Shown piece after piece: positions 33,140 through 41,846 of a DNA stretch of 64,000 bases (position 1 is the stretch's first letter; the number at the start of each line of letters is the position of its first letter). The DNA lies in assembly GCF_900186535.1 (NCBI RefSeq), contig NZ_FYDE01000004.1, forward strand, positions 744,001 to 808,000, written 5' to 3'. The notes below the pieces were generated by a model that did no database searches, was not told the origin of the DNA, and was given only the letters and a program-made list of their open reading frames with translations. Source of the stretch: Marasmitruncus massiliensis. GTDB taxonomy: Bacteria; Bacillota; Clostridia; Oscillospirales; Ruminococcaceae. The position numbers were made by a program, and so were the translations under genes.

Positions 33140-34231
33140 ATGGGATATCGCTTGTTCGGGATAGAGATGCAGTCGCCGTTTATTATCGGCTCGGGACCGC
33201 TGAGCTATGGGGCGCCTGGCCTTATCCGTCTGCATCAGGCGGGAGCGGGGGCCGTTGTTACGAAAACCATTAATCTTGAAGCGGCTGAGAACGCAGTGAA
33301 CCATATGGCGAGCTGCGGGATGAACACGCTGATCAACTGCGAAAAATGGTCGGATTACGGCCCGGAACGCTGGATAGCAAACGAGATACCGCAGGCCAAA
33401 GCCGCGGGAGTGGTGGTCATTGCGAGTATCGGCGTTTCCCTCTGCGCCTGGCCGGAACTTGTCACAAGGATGATTGAGGCGGGCGCCGACATGATCGAGC
33501 TTGTGTCATACGATGAAACCGAGCTGAAAACGATGGCTGAAACGCTGCGCCCATACTGTACGGTTCCGATGATTGCGAAACTGTCCGCCAACTATCGGGA
33601 TATGCTGGAGGTTGCCGGCGCATGCAGGAAAGCGGGATGCGCCGGGTTTACCGCATGTGATTCCATCGGCCCGGTCATGAAAATTGATATTGAAACCGGC
33701 AGGCCGGTGCTGGGAGGTAAAGAGGGGAAAGGCTGGCTGTCCGGCGCGATGATCAAACCGATTATTCTGCAGAAAATTGTGGAGCTGCGCCAGAAGTTCG
33801 ATTGCCCCATCATCGGCCTTGGCGGCATTACGACCTGGCAGGACGCTATCGAGTTCACGATGGCGGGCGCGGACGCGCTGGGCATCTGCACCGCGCCGAT
33901 CCTGATGGGCGTTGAAACAATCGGGAAGCTGAACAGGGGGATTGAGCGCTATCTTGACGATCACGGGTATGGCGGCCTGGACACTATCCGGGGGATGGCA
34001 CTCTCCCATTTGCCGGAACAGGAGGCGACGGGCAGTTTTCATATGGGATTTCAGAAGGAAAGCTGCATCGGCTGCGGCCGCTGCGTAACGGTCTGCGCTT
34101 ATGGGGTCCGGACACTGGATGAAGATGGGAATATGGCGGTTGATGAGGCGGCATGCCGCAGCTGCGGGCTGTGCGTATCTGTCTGCCCGAAGAATTGCAT
34201 TACAGTGAATAGGGGGCTGGTTTCATGCTGA
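33140..34231 (+). CDS. PreA/dihydroorotate dehydrogenase-like flavoprotein with two [4Fe-4S] clusters
   Basis: A 363-residue protein with an FMN-binding TIM barrel (residues 1-305) and a C-terminal ferredoxin domain with CIGCGRCVTVCAYG and CRSCGLCVSVCPKN. PreA and class 1 dihydroorotate dehydrogenases reduce or oxidise pyrimidine rings. FMN phosphate-binding residues (GLGGITTWQDAIEF) and the substrate-side CDSIGPVMKIDIETG are kept. The loop that normally carries the catalytic Cys (NxSCPN or SCPHGM) is missing: the barrel runs MIELVSYDETELKTM instead. It may therefore reduce a different ring or work in the reverse sense. There is no PreT partner; electrons may come from ferredoxin. Confidence 0.85.
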   Translation: MGYRLFGIEMQSPFIIGSGPLSYGAPGLIRLHQAGAGAVVTKTINLEAAENAVNHMASCGMNTLINCEKWSDYGPERWIANEIPQAKAAGVVVIASIGVSLCAWPELVTRMIEAGADMIELVSYDETELKTMAETLRPYCTVPMIAKLSANYRDMLEVAGACRKAGCAGFTACDSIGPVMKIDIETGRPVLGGKEGKGWLSGAMIKPIILQKIVELRQKFDCPIIGLGGITTWQDAIEFTMAGADALGICTAPILMGVETIGKLNRGIERYLDDHGYGGLDTIRGMALSHLPEQEATGSFHMGFQKESCIGCGRCVTVCAYGVRTLDEDGNMAVDEAACRSCGLCVSVCPKNCITVNRGLVSC

Positions 34232-35409
34232 CAAAACAAAGGGAGCAAGCGGTCATTCATTTGTGCCAAAAGCTTGTGCAGATTCAGAGCTATTCCGGTG
34301 AAGAAGGTGGTGTTGCCGGGGAACTGGCGGGCTTTTTCCGTGAGCGGGGGTTCGACGAAGTCAAGGTAAATGAATACGGCTGCATCATTGCCTGTGTTCA
34401 CGGCAAACACCCCGGCCCGAAAATTCTGTTTGACGGCCATATTGATACCGTTCCGGTTACGAACGCTGAAGAGTGGCTCCACCCGCCATTTGGAGGAGAA
34501 ATCCACGACGGCAGAATTTACGGACGCGGCACTTCCGACATGAAAGGCGCTGTCGCCGCCATGGCCTGCGCGATTGCAGACTTTGCGCAGGATACCGGAT
34601 GCGACTTCTCCGGCTCGCTCTATTTGGCGGGCGTGGTGCATGAGGAATGCTTTGAGGGAGTTGCCGCCCGTTCGGTCAGCACGCAGGTCAAACCTGACTA
34701 TGTCGTGATCGGCGAGGCCTCTCAGCTCAATGTGAAAATCGGCCAGCGTGGGCGCGGCGAAATCAAGCTGGAGGTTTTCGGCAAGCCGGCCCATTCCGCC
34801 AATCCGGAAAAGGGAATCAACGCGGTTTATAAAATCGCGCGTGTCATCGAGGAAATCCGCAAGCTGGCGCCCACGGAACACCCGGTGCTCGGCAAAGGAA
34901 TTTTGGAACTGACCGACATCAAGTCCAGCCCATATCCGGGGGCATCGGTGGTGCCGGAATACTGCATGGCGACTTACGACCGCCGCCTGCTGGTGGGGGA
35001 GACCAAGGAAACGGTGCTGGCGCCCCTGCAGGCACTGCTTGACCGGATGATGGCGGAGGATCCGGAACTGCGCGCGAAAGTTTCCTACGCGCACGGAGAG
35101 GAGCATTGCTATACCGGAAACAAAATTGAAGGCGAACGCTTCTTCCCGGGGTGGCTGTATCAGCCTGACGAACCGTTTGTCCAGGCGGTTGTCGGCAAGC
35201 TGGAGTCAAAGGGTTTTTCGCCCGAAATCACGCAATATAATTTCTGCACAAACGGAAGCCACTACGCGGGCGAGGCGGGAATCAAAACATTCGGCCTTGG
35301 CCCTTCGCGCGAAAACCTTGCGCATACCATCAATGAGTATATCGAGGTCGATCAGCTGACCGGAGCCGCGGAATGTTATTACGCTGTCATTCAGGCGCTG
35401 CTTGGATGA
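34225..35409 (+). CDS. YgeY-like M20 family hydrolase
   Basis: A 394-residue M20/ArgE/DapE-type zinc hydrolase that overlaps the flavoprotein gene by 7 bases. Metal-site motifs seen are FDGHIDTVP (His, Asp), YGRGTSDMKGA (Asp), VVHEECFEG (Glu-Glu) and the late His in NGSHYAGEAG. The sequence is of the YgeY type, a hydrolase found with hydA, ssnA and xdh homologues in the E. coli yge/ygf and gut bacterial purine or uric acid gene clusters (recalled knowledge). It probably cleaves an amide or carbamoyl product of ring opening. Confidence 0.85.
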   Translation: MLTKQREQAVIHLCQKLVQIQSYSGEEGGVAGELAGFFRERGFDEVKVNEYGCIIACVHGKHPGPKILFDGHIDTVPVTNAEEWLHPPFGGEIHDGRIYGRGTSDMKGAVAAMACAIADFAQDTGCDFSGSLYLAGVVHEECFEGVAARSVSTQVKPDYVVIGEASQLNVKIGQRGRGEIKLEVFGKPAHSANPEKGINAVYKIARVIEEIRKLAPTEHPVLGKGILELTDIKSSPYPGASVVPEYCMATYDRRLLVGETKETVLAPLQALLDRMMAEDPELRAKVSYAHGEEHCYTGNKIEGERFFPGWLYQPDEPFVQAVVGKLESKGFSPEITQYNFCTNGSHYAGEAGIKTFGLGPSRENLAHTINEYIEVDQLTGAAECYYAVIQALLG

Positions 35410-35439
35410 CCATACTCTGCGGCGAAAGGCGGAATAACC

Positions 35440-36747
35440 ATGTATGATCTGGAAATTGCGGGCGGATGCCTTTATCAGGACGGAAAATGGACTTCTGGAA
35501 ATCTGTTTATTAAAAACGGCAGGATTGAGCAGATTTCCTCCGCGCACCTTGAGGCAAAAGCGGTTTATGATGCGGCGGGCGCATCGGTGATTCCCGGGCT
35601 GATTGACAGCCATGTGCATTTGCAGGCGCAGAACGGCCGCTTTACCTCGGCCGACAGCTTTTATTCCGGCACCGCGGCGGGCGCGCTGGGGGGCGTTACC
35701 ACCGTGATTGATTTTCTGGACGAGGCTTGCGATGCTGGGGAAGCTGTCCGGAATTTCGAACTTCGTATGTCGCTTGCGAAAGACAGCGTGGTAGACTATG
35801 CGTTTCACTGTGGAGTACGGCAGCCAAAAAACGTTCCGGAACTTGCAAAAGCCATGCTGGAACGGGGAATTCCCTCCTTTAAGGTTTATACCACCTATAA
35901 GCAGGCGGGGATTTTTTCCGATGATCTTCATATCGGGGAACTGCTGAAACGTACCTCCGACAGAGATGTGATGCTGCTTTCCCATACGGAAAACGACGAT
36001 TTGATCGATTGGGGCTTCAAGCGGATTGAGGATTATGCGCGGCGCAGGCCGGTTATTTGTGAACTTTCCAAAGCGGTGCAGCTTGCGGAAATGACCGATT
36101 ATTACGAAGGTATGACCTATATGGTACATGTCAGCTGCGGCAGCACGGTGCAGGAGCTGAACAAACGGTTCGGGGATATCCTCCATCGTAGGTTTTTTCT
36201 CGAAAGCTGCCCGCACTATTTCCTGTTTGACGATTCCGTGTATTCCGGAAAAGACGCCGCGCTGTATACCATGATCCCGCCCCTAAGGAGCGGCAGCGAG
36301 CGGGAAAAACTGGTCGGCGCGTTTGATGAGATTGATACTGTCGGAACAGACCACTGCCCTTATACCCGGGCGGAAAAGCAGAACTTGGATATTGATGCCA
36401 TCCCCATGGGGGTTAACGGGCTGGGGAACAGCTTTCTTCAGATGTACCGGCTGTTCGGCGACCGGGTGATCGACCGGTTTACACGCAATCAGGCGCAGAT
36501 TCACGGGCTGTTTCCGCAAAAGGGAATCCTTTGCGAGGGTGCGGACGCGGATATCGCTATCTATGAGGAAATTGCCCCGCGTCCCGGTTTTCGCCTCTAC
36601 GGGCGGTCGGACTACTCTCTCTATTCGGGCTGTGAGGAGAACATTTTAATCCGGACGGTGCTCAGCCGCGGAGAGTTTGTGGTAAAGGACGGTGTGCTGT
36701 GCGCGCATCAGGGAAAATTTGTCCGCCGGAAACTGGATTTTACGTGA
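35440..36747 (+). CDS. hydA: Hydantoinase/dihydropyrimidinase-like cyclic amidohydrolase
   Basis: A 435-residue cyclic-amide hydrolase. All binuclear-site motifs are present: DSHVHLQ (HxH), the bridging Lys in SFKVYTTYK, SHTEND, HVSCGST and GTDHCPYT (Asp). It is slightly shorter than classical dihydropyrimidinases (about 460-480). The enzymes open hydantoin, dihydropyrimidine or related cyclic ureides. It is placed between a YgeY-like hydrolase and another aminohydrolase, so it likely performs one of the ring-opening steps on the hydroxylated heterocycle. Confidence 0.88.
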   Translation: MYDLEIAGGCLYQDGKWTSGNLFIKNGRIEQISSAHLEAKAVYDAAGASVIPGLIDSHVHLQAQNGRFTSADSFYSGTAAGALGGVTTVIDFLDEACDAGEAVRNFELRMSLAKDSVVDYAFHCGVRQPKNVPELAKAMLERGIPSFKVYTTYKQAGIFSDDLHIGELLKRTSDRDVMLLSHTENDDLIDWGFKRIEDYARRRPVICELSKAVQLAEMTDYYEGMTYMVHVSCGSTVQELNKRFGDILHRRFFLESCPHYFLFDDSVYSGKDAALYTMIPPLRSGSEREKLVGAFDEIDTVGTDHCPYTRAEKQNLDIDAIPMGVNGLGNSFLQMYRLFGDRVIDRFTRNQAQIHGLFPQKGILCEGADADIAIYEEIAPRPGFRLYGRSDYSLYSGCEENILIRTVLSRGEFVVKDGVLCAHQGKFVRRKLDFT

Positions 36748-36777
36748 CGAAACGGATAAAGCAGGGGAGGAATGGCA

Positions 36778-38085
36778 ATGTTTGCAGTCAAAGCAAAATG
36801 GCTGGTCTGCTCCTATGACAGGGTTTATCAAAATTACGGCCTGATATGCGACAAAGATCAGATTCATGCGGTGCTGCCAAACGCGGAGATTGATCAACTG
36901 CACAGGGACGGAAAATTGACGCATGTGATCGACCGCAGCGCATCGATTTTGCTGCCCGGCTTTGTCGACGCCCATATTCACCTGTACGGCGTCCTTTCCC
37001 ACGGCATACCGAACCATGTGACGGTGCATAATTTCGAAGAATTCCTGAAGCTCTACTGGTGGCCGATGGTGGAGGACCGCGTACGCAAAGCGCAGGTGCT
37101 GTCCACCGCGCGTTCCGGCGCGGCGGAGCTGCTGCGATCCGGCGTCACAGCGTTCTGCGACACGCTGGAAGCCCCTTTCTGCGAACCGGACACGCTGGTG
37201 GAACAGGGCAGGCTGCTTGAAGAAATCGGCCTGCGCGGCATCGTTTCGCTGGAAAGCTCCCAGCGGGCGGGCAGCCAAAACGGGGAAGACTGCCTTGCGC
37301 AGAACGTACGCGCCGCCCGCTGGCTGAAAGAGCACGCAAGGCTGGTACGCGGGGCTGTCAGCACCCACACCACCTTTACCTGTACCCCTGAGTTTATCTG
37401 CAGGGCAAAGGCGATGAGCCGTGAGGAGGGTGCCTTGTTTCAGTTCCATCTGTCCGAAAGCGTCTATGAGCCTTCCGTAAATCCCCGGCCAGCCGGAATT
37501 TATGATGCCTGCGGTGCGCTGGATGCCGATACGCTGGCGTCCCAGTGCGTGCAGGTGGACGCGGAAGAAATCCGGCTGCTTGCAGAAAGAAAGGTAAAAA
37601 CCGTTCATATGCCGCTGAGCAACTGCGAGGTCGGGGGAGGGATTGCCCCTGTCCCCTCGATGCTGGAATCGGGAATCTGCGTCGGCCTTGGCAGCGATGG
37701 ATATATCAACGACTTCTTTACGGTGATGAAAGCGGCGTTTCTGATTCATAAGGCAAAGGAGCAATCCGCCGCCGTAATGCCCGCTTCCCTGGTTTTTCGC
37801 ATGGCGACCGAATTTGGCGCGCGCTGCCTTGGCTATGATAACCTCGGCAGGTTGAGGGCGGGATATCTTGCCGACTTTATCGTTCTGGACGATCAGTTTT
37901 TAACGCCGGTGACCCCGGAGAACATCTTCGACCAGTTGGTTGTCTATGGAAAAAAAGAGTATGTCAGAGACGTTTTTGTAAACGGCCGGCAGCTGATGGA
38001 AAGCCGCCGCCTGCTCACGCTGGATGAGGATGCCGCAAACAGGCAGGTTCGGGAGACAGCGAAAAAATTCTGGGAGGGCCTGTAA
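36778..38085 (+). CDS. SsnA/AtzB-like aminohydrolase 2 with altered active site
   Basis: A 435-residue amidohydrolase related to the aminohydrolase at 31620-33032. It keeps FVDAHIHLYG (HxH), FQFHLSES (His, Glu), VHMPLSN and GLGSDGY (Asp). The His expected in the motif VHCVYL is replaced: here the segment reads ASQCVQV, with Gln in the His position. In guanine-deaminase-type enzymes that His (about H279) helps activate water and bind substrate. The protein may thus act on a different bond or be weakly active. ATG 36778 is preferred (AGGGGAGG, spacing 7); ATG 36772 overlaps the binding site. Confidence 0.82.
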   Translation: MFAVKAKWLVCSYDRVYQNYGLICDKDQIHAVLPNAEIDQLHRDGKLTHVIDRSASILLPGFVDAHIHLYGVLSHGIPNHVTVHNFEEFLKLYWWPMVEDRVRKAQVLSTARSGAAELLRSGVTAFCDTLEAPFCEPDTLVEQGRLLEEIGLRGIVSLESSQRAGSQNGEDCLAQNVRAARWLKEHARLVRGAVSTHTTFTCTPEFICRAKAMSREEGALFQFHLSESVYEPSVNPRPAGIYDACGALDADTLASQCVQVDAEEIRLLAERKVKTVHMPLSNCEVGGGIAPVPSMLESGICVGLGSDGYINDFFTVMKAAFLIHKAKEQSAAVMPASLVFRMATEFGARCLGYDNLGRLRAGYLADFIVLDDQFLTPVTPENIFDQLVVYGKKEYVRDVFVNGRQLMESRRLLTLDEDAANRQVRETAKKFWEGL

Positions 38086-39692
38086 TGCGTGTTCGGATGT
38101 CAGACCCGCACAGTACGGGAAGATTTATCATTAGAAACGGTTGGATTGTGGACGGGAGCGGCGCCCCCGGTTTCTGGGGGGAACTGCTTATTGATCATGG
38201 GAAAATCATGCGGGTTTCCGAAAAGGTGGAAGCAGAGGATGCGGTAGTCATTGACGCGGACGGCGGGATTGTATGTCCGGGCTTTATTGATACCCACAGC
38301 CACAGCGGGCCACATTTGTTCAGCGACCCGCTGATGGAACCGAAACTCCGTCAGGGCATCACGACTGAAATTCTGGGGCAGGACGGGATTTCCCTCGCGC
38401 CGGTATCCGCCGGGCATCTTCCGGTCTGGAAGGCGCAGGTGGAAGAAATTGAAGGGCTTGACCCCAAGATCGATTGGGCGGCGTGCGGTTCGGTTGCGGA
38501 CTACCTGGCCCGGATGAAACGGCTCGGCGTCAGCGGGAACTATGGGTATCTCGTGCCCCACGGAAACCTGCGTATGGCGGTCATGGGGATGGAAAACAGA
38601 TTCGCGGACAGCAACCAGATGGAAGCGATGTGCGCGCTGCTGGAACGGGAGATGCAATCAGGTGCGCTGGGGTTGTCCACCGGCCTGATCTATGCCCCCT
38701 GCTGTTTTGCAGATACAAAAGAATTAATCGCGCTTTGCAAGGTTGTGGCGCGCCGCGACGGGGTGTTTGCTGTTCATCAGCGCAGCGAGGCTAACGAGAT
38801 TCTTTCCTCTATGGAGGAGCTTCTTAAAATCGCCCGGGAAAGCGGTGTCCGGCTGCATATTTCCCATTTTAAAATCTGTGGAAAACAAAACTGGAATAAG
38901 GCCGAACGAATTTTTGCGCTGCTCGATGCAGCGAAACAAGACGGAATCCGCGTCACCTTCGACCTTTACCCCTATACAGCCGGATGTACGGCTTTGAGCG
39001 TCCTGCTGCCGCCCTGGGCACATGAAGGCGGCAGGGAACAGCTGTGCGAACGACTGCGTGATCTTCCCACACGCAGGAAAATGAAAGAGGAAATTCTGGA
39101 AACGAATAGCCAATGGGATAATTTTGTGGAGTTTGCCGGTCTGGACGGCATTGTCATCACAAAATCGCAGAATGCAAAGTTCATCGGCAGGAACCTGCTG
39201 GAGCTGGGGGAGATGCAGGGGAAAGATCCGCTTGATGCGGTGTTTGACCTGCTCCTCTCTGAAAGCGGGGTCGGAATCATCGATTATTACGGGAGTGAAG
39301 ACGTACTTGATTCGCTGATTCAGCGGCCGGAACAGAACTTCTGCACCGACGGGGAAGTCTGCGCACATCCTCATCCGCGCCTCTACGGCAGCTTCCCGCG
39401 GGTTCTTTCCCGCTTTGTGCGGGAGAAACGGCTGCTGACACTGGAACAGGCGATTCACAAAATGACGGGTCTGCCCGCTGAAACATTTTCGCTGTCAGGC
39501 CGGGGGCTGATTCAGGAGGGAAGCTGCGCCGATCTGGTGATATTTGACCGATTTGAGATACAGGACCGGGCAACGTATCTCGATCCGGCACTTTACAGCA
39601 GTGGAATTCACTTGGTCATGGTCAATGGAGTTCCTGTCTTGCTCAACGGTGAAAACCGGAAAAAACCTGCGGGAGAAATCCTGTGCCGGTAG
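38085..39692 (+). CDS. D-aminoacylase-like amidohydrolase
   Basis: A 535-residue amidohydrolase of the N-acyl-D-amino-acid deacylase group and the last gene of the large operon. It shows GFIDTHSHSG (HxH), GITTEILGQDGISLAP, GLSTGLIYAP, HQRSEANE, HISHFKICGK and CTDGEVCAHPHPR. Where classical D-aminoacylases have GNCG with a metal-binding Cys, this protein has GQDG, a variant form; its specificity may be towards carbamoyl or other N-acyl groups. The ATG overlaps the previous stop (TAATG). It could finish hydrolysis of a ring-opened intermediate (inference). Confidence 0.85.
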   Translation: MRVRMSDPHSTGRFIIRNGWIVDGSGAPGFWGELLIDHGKIMRVSEKVEAEDAVVIDADGGIVCPGFIDTHSHSGPHLFSDPLMEPKLRQGITTEILGQDGISLAPVSAGHLPVWKAQVEEIEGLDPKIDWAACGSVADYLARMKRLGVSGNYGYLVPHGNLRMAVMGMENRFADSNQMEAMCALLEREMQSGALGLSTGLIYAPCCFADTKELIALCKVVARRDGVFAVHQRSEANEILSSMEELLKIARESGVRLHISHFKICGKQNWNKAERIFALLDAAKQDGIRVTFDLYPYTAGCTALSVLLPPWAHEGGREQLCERLRDLPTRRKMKEEILETNSQWDNFVEFAGLDGIVITKSQNAKFIGRNLLELGEMQGKDPLDAVFDLLLSESGVGIIDYYGSEDVLDSLIQRPEQNFCTDGEVCAHPHPRLYGSFPRVLSRFVREKRLLTLEQAIHKMTGLPAETFSLSGRGLIQEGSCADLVIFDRFEIQDRATYLDPALYSSGIHLVMVNGVPVLLNGENRKKPAGEILCR

Positions 39693-39794
39693 ACGGGAGA
39701 AAAAATCAACCCTGATGTCCCATCACCAGACAAAAGCTGATGATGAGACATTACTTTGTGGAAATTATATCACTGGCAATTCCTCAAATGCCCA

Positions 39795-39823
39795 TTGTTG
39801 ATTGATACAATTTGTGATATATT
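39795..39823 (+). promoter_or_regulatory. Candidate promoter of glycosyltransferase gene
   Basis: TTGTTG (39795-39800) and TATATT (39818-39823) are 17 bases apart. The -10 region lies inside an inverted repeat ACAATT...AATTGT (about 39807-39831), which might be an operator. Confidence 0.45.
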
Positions 39824-39866
39824 ACAATTGTGGCTGTTACGGCAAAGCAAATGAGGTGAACGATCA

Positions 39867-40697
39867 TTGCAAAAAATCAACCTGTTGGTTACGCTTGATC
39901 AAAATTATATACTTCCGCTGAAAGTGATGTTGTCATCCATTTTTTCAAACCATGTAAACGTTGCTTTCGACGTCTATATGGTTTATTCAGACATTCCTCC
40001 ACAGCAGATAGAAGAAATTTCCGAATGGGTTCGGCAAGACGGCTCAAATTTGATCCCTGTTGAAATGGATAACGACCTGTTTTCTGACGCGCCAATCAGC
40101 GGCCGCTATACAAAAGCGATGTATTATCGGCTGCTGGCTTATAAAATCCTGCCGGAAAATCTGGACAGGATTCTTTATCTTGACCCGGATATTCTGGTGA
40201 TCAACCCGCTTGACAGTTTGTATGAAACAGATCTTACCGGCTATTTGTTTGCGGCTGCCTCTCATACCGCGCTTACTCAGGTTACTTCCCGTATTAATCG
40301 TTTGAGACTCAATACCTATGATATGCCGGAGTATTATAATTCGGGCGTTCTGCTGATGAATCTGGCTCTTCAACGGAATGAAATGAACTCGAAAGATATT
40401 TTTTTCTATGTTCAAAAAAATAAGAGTAAGCTTATATTGCCGGATCAGGATATCCTGAACGGACTTTATTGGGACCGCATAAAACCTTTGGATGACAGTA
40501 TTTATAATTTTGATGCAAGGAAAAGCAACATTTACTATTTATTGTCTTCCGGATTGAAAGATGTCGACTGGATCATGGACCATACTGTTATTCTGCATTT
40601 CTGCGGCCGGCAAAAACCATGGAATAAAGGATACGTCAACAAATTTTCTGTGTTGTATAAGCACTACCAAAAACAGCTTTTCAGAAACGATGGGTAG
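39867..40697 (+). CDS. GT8-family glycosyltransferase
   Basis: A 276-residue family 8 glycosyltransferase (LgtC/GspA-like) that transfers a hexose, usually galactose or glucose, from a nucleotide sugar. Visible features are the N-terminal INLLVTLDQNYILPLKVML, the DxD metal site in LYLDPDILV, the YNSGVLLMNL acceptor-side block, and the C-terminal LHFCGRQKPW typical of the family. The start is TTG 39867 after GAGGTGAACG. It has its own promoter-like sequence and no functional link to the operon before it. AT content seems higher than in the neighbours, which may reflect transfer, but this was not computed. Confidence 0.85.
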   Translation: MQKINLLVTLDQNYILPLKVMLSSIFSNHVNVAFDVYMVYSDIPPQQIEEISEWVRQDGSNLIPVEMDNDLFSDAPISGRYTKAMYYRLLAYKILPENLDRILYLDPDILVINPLDSLYETDLTGYLFAAASHTALTQVTSRINRLRLNTYDMPEYYNSGVLLMNLALQRNEMNSKDIFFYVQKNKSKLILPDQDILNGLYWDRIKPLDDSIYNFDARKSNIYYLLSSGLKDVDWIMDHTVILHFCGRQKPWNKGYVNKFSVLYKHYQKQLFRNDG

Positions 40698-40738
40698 GGC
40701 TCTATACGGCCCCGGCTTTTTTGTGTAAGACAGCGCTG

Positions 40739-41638
40739 TTAAGACTGCATGGAGTAACCGCCGTCAACATGGAGAATTTGTCCTGTGACATAGGAAGAAT
40801 CATCAGAAGCAAGGTATACATAAGTAGGAGCCAGCTCAAATGGCTGTCCTGCCCTCTTCATAGGGGTTTCCGATCCGAATGTGGGAATATAATCGGCAGG
40901 CCAGCTGGCAGGCTGGAGAGGGGTCCATATTGGGCCGGGTGCAACTCCATTCACCCGGATGCCTTTTGATACAAGAGAGCGTGCCATTGCTCTGGTAAAT
41001 GAAACAATTGCGCCTTTCGTGGATGAGTAATCAATCAGCAGGTCGTCGCCGCGGTATGCAGTGATTGAGGTAGTATTGATCATCACACCTCCTGCCGGCA
41101 GATATTTCAGGGCCTCTTTGGTAATATGAAATATGGAAAAAACATTAATTTGGTAAGTAGTTTCCAACTGCCCGGCAGAAATGTTTTCCAGGCTATTCTG
41201 CGGGAACTGCACACCCGCATTGTTGACCAGTATATCCAACCGCCCGAATGTCGATATGGTGCTTTTTACTGCTTGCTGGCAGAAAGCCTCGTTGCGCAGG
41301 TCCCCCGAGAGCAGTAAGCATCTGCCGCCCAGATGATTGATGTAACGTTTTGTAAAGTTTGCATCATCGTGTTCATTATAGTAGACGATCACGATGTCCG
41401 CACCTTCTTTGGCATAAGCGACGCATACCGCCCTGCCGATTCCGCTGTCACCACCGGTTACCAGCGCGACTTTGCCTCTGAGCTTGCCGCTGCCGGTATA
41501 GGCTGGATTGTCAAAAATAGGCTTTGGTTCCATTTGCGTCTCTAAACCTGGCTGTGTATCCTGGTGCTGGGGCGGAAACTGTACAGGAACCTTTTCACAT
41601 TCTTCCTGATACCCTAAAAATGGAAATTGCAATTGCAT
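40739..41638 (-). CDS. Short-chain dehydrogenase/reductase (stress-protein type)
   Basis: A 299-residue SDR of the glucose-1-dehydrogenase/YhdF-YdaD type found as general stress proteins in Bacillus. It has an N-terminal extension of about 50 residues rich in Pro and Gln, then the Rossmann motif VTGGDSGIGRA, NNAG, and the catalytic Ser and YSSTK pair. VDGGYSMQ ends the protein. NAD(P) binding is clear but the substrate is not. It starts at ATG 41638 after GGGAGG and is monocistronic. Confidence 0.88.
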   Translation of the reverse strand: MQLQFPFLGYQEECEKVPVQFPPQHQDTQPGLETQMEPKPIFDNPAYTGSGKLRGKVALVTGGDSGIGRAVCVAYAKEGADIVIVYYNEHDDANFTKRYINHLGGRCLLLSGDLRNEAFCQQAVKSTISTFGRLDILVNNAGVQFPQNSLENISAGQLETTYQINVFSIFHITKEALKYLPAGGVMINTTSITAYRGDDLLIDYSSTKGAIVSFTRAMARSLVSKGIRVNGVAPGPIWTPLQPASWPADYIPTFGSETPMKRAGQPFELAPTYVYLASDDSSYVTGQILHVDGGYSMQS

Positions 41639-41779
41639 CTCAAAAAACCTCCCAGAATGTATCTTTTCACTTTAATATATGCCGCGATGATGCCATATGT
41701 ACGATAAAATCATCAGCAGAGAGCCGGAATGTATGGTCTTACCTATCGGAACGCGAGCGCGTTTATTCCAACGGTATGT

Positions 41780-41840
41780 AAAGCATAAAGAAACCCACAG
41801 ATTGGTTTGTTAAACCAATCTGTGGGTTTCTTTATGCTTT
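41780..41840. terminator. Long perfect hairpin downstream of M24 peptidase gene
   Basis: A perfect 29-bp stem (41780-41808 with 41812-41840, loop GTT) lies 7 bases beyond the stop of the minus-strand peptidase gene. Its ends are A-rich and T-rich, so it can act as a terminator for that gene. The length and perfection are unusual for a simple terminator. Confidence 0.7.
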
Positions 41841-41846
41841 TAACTA

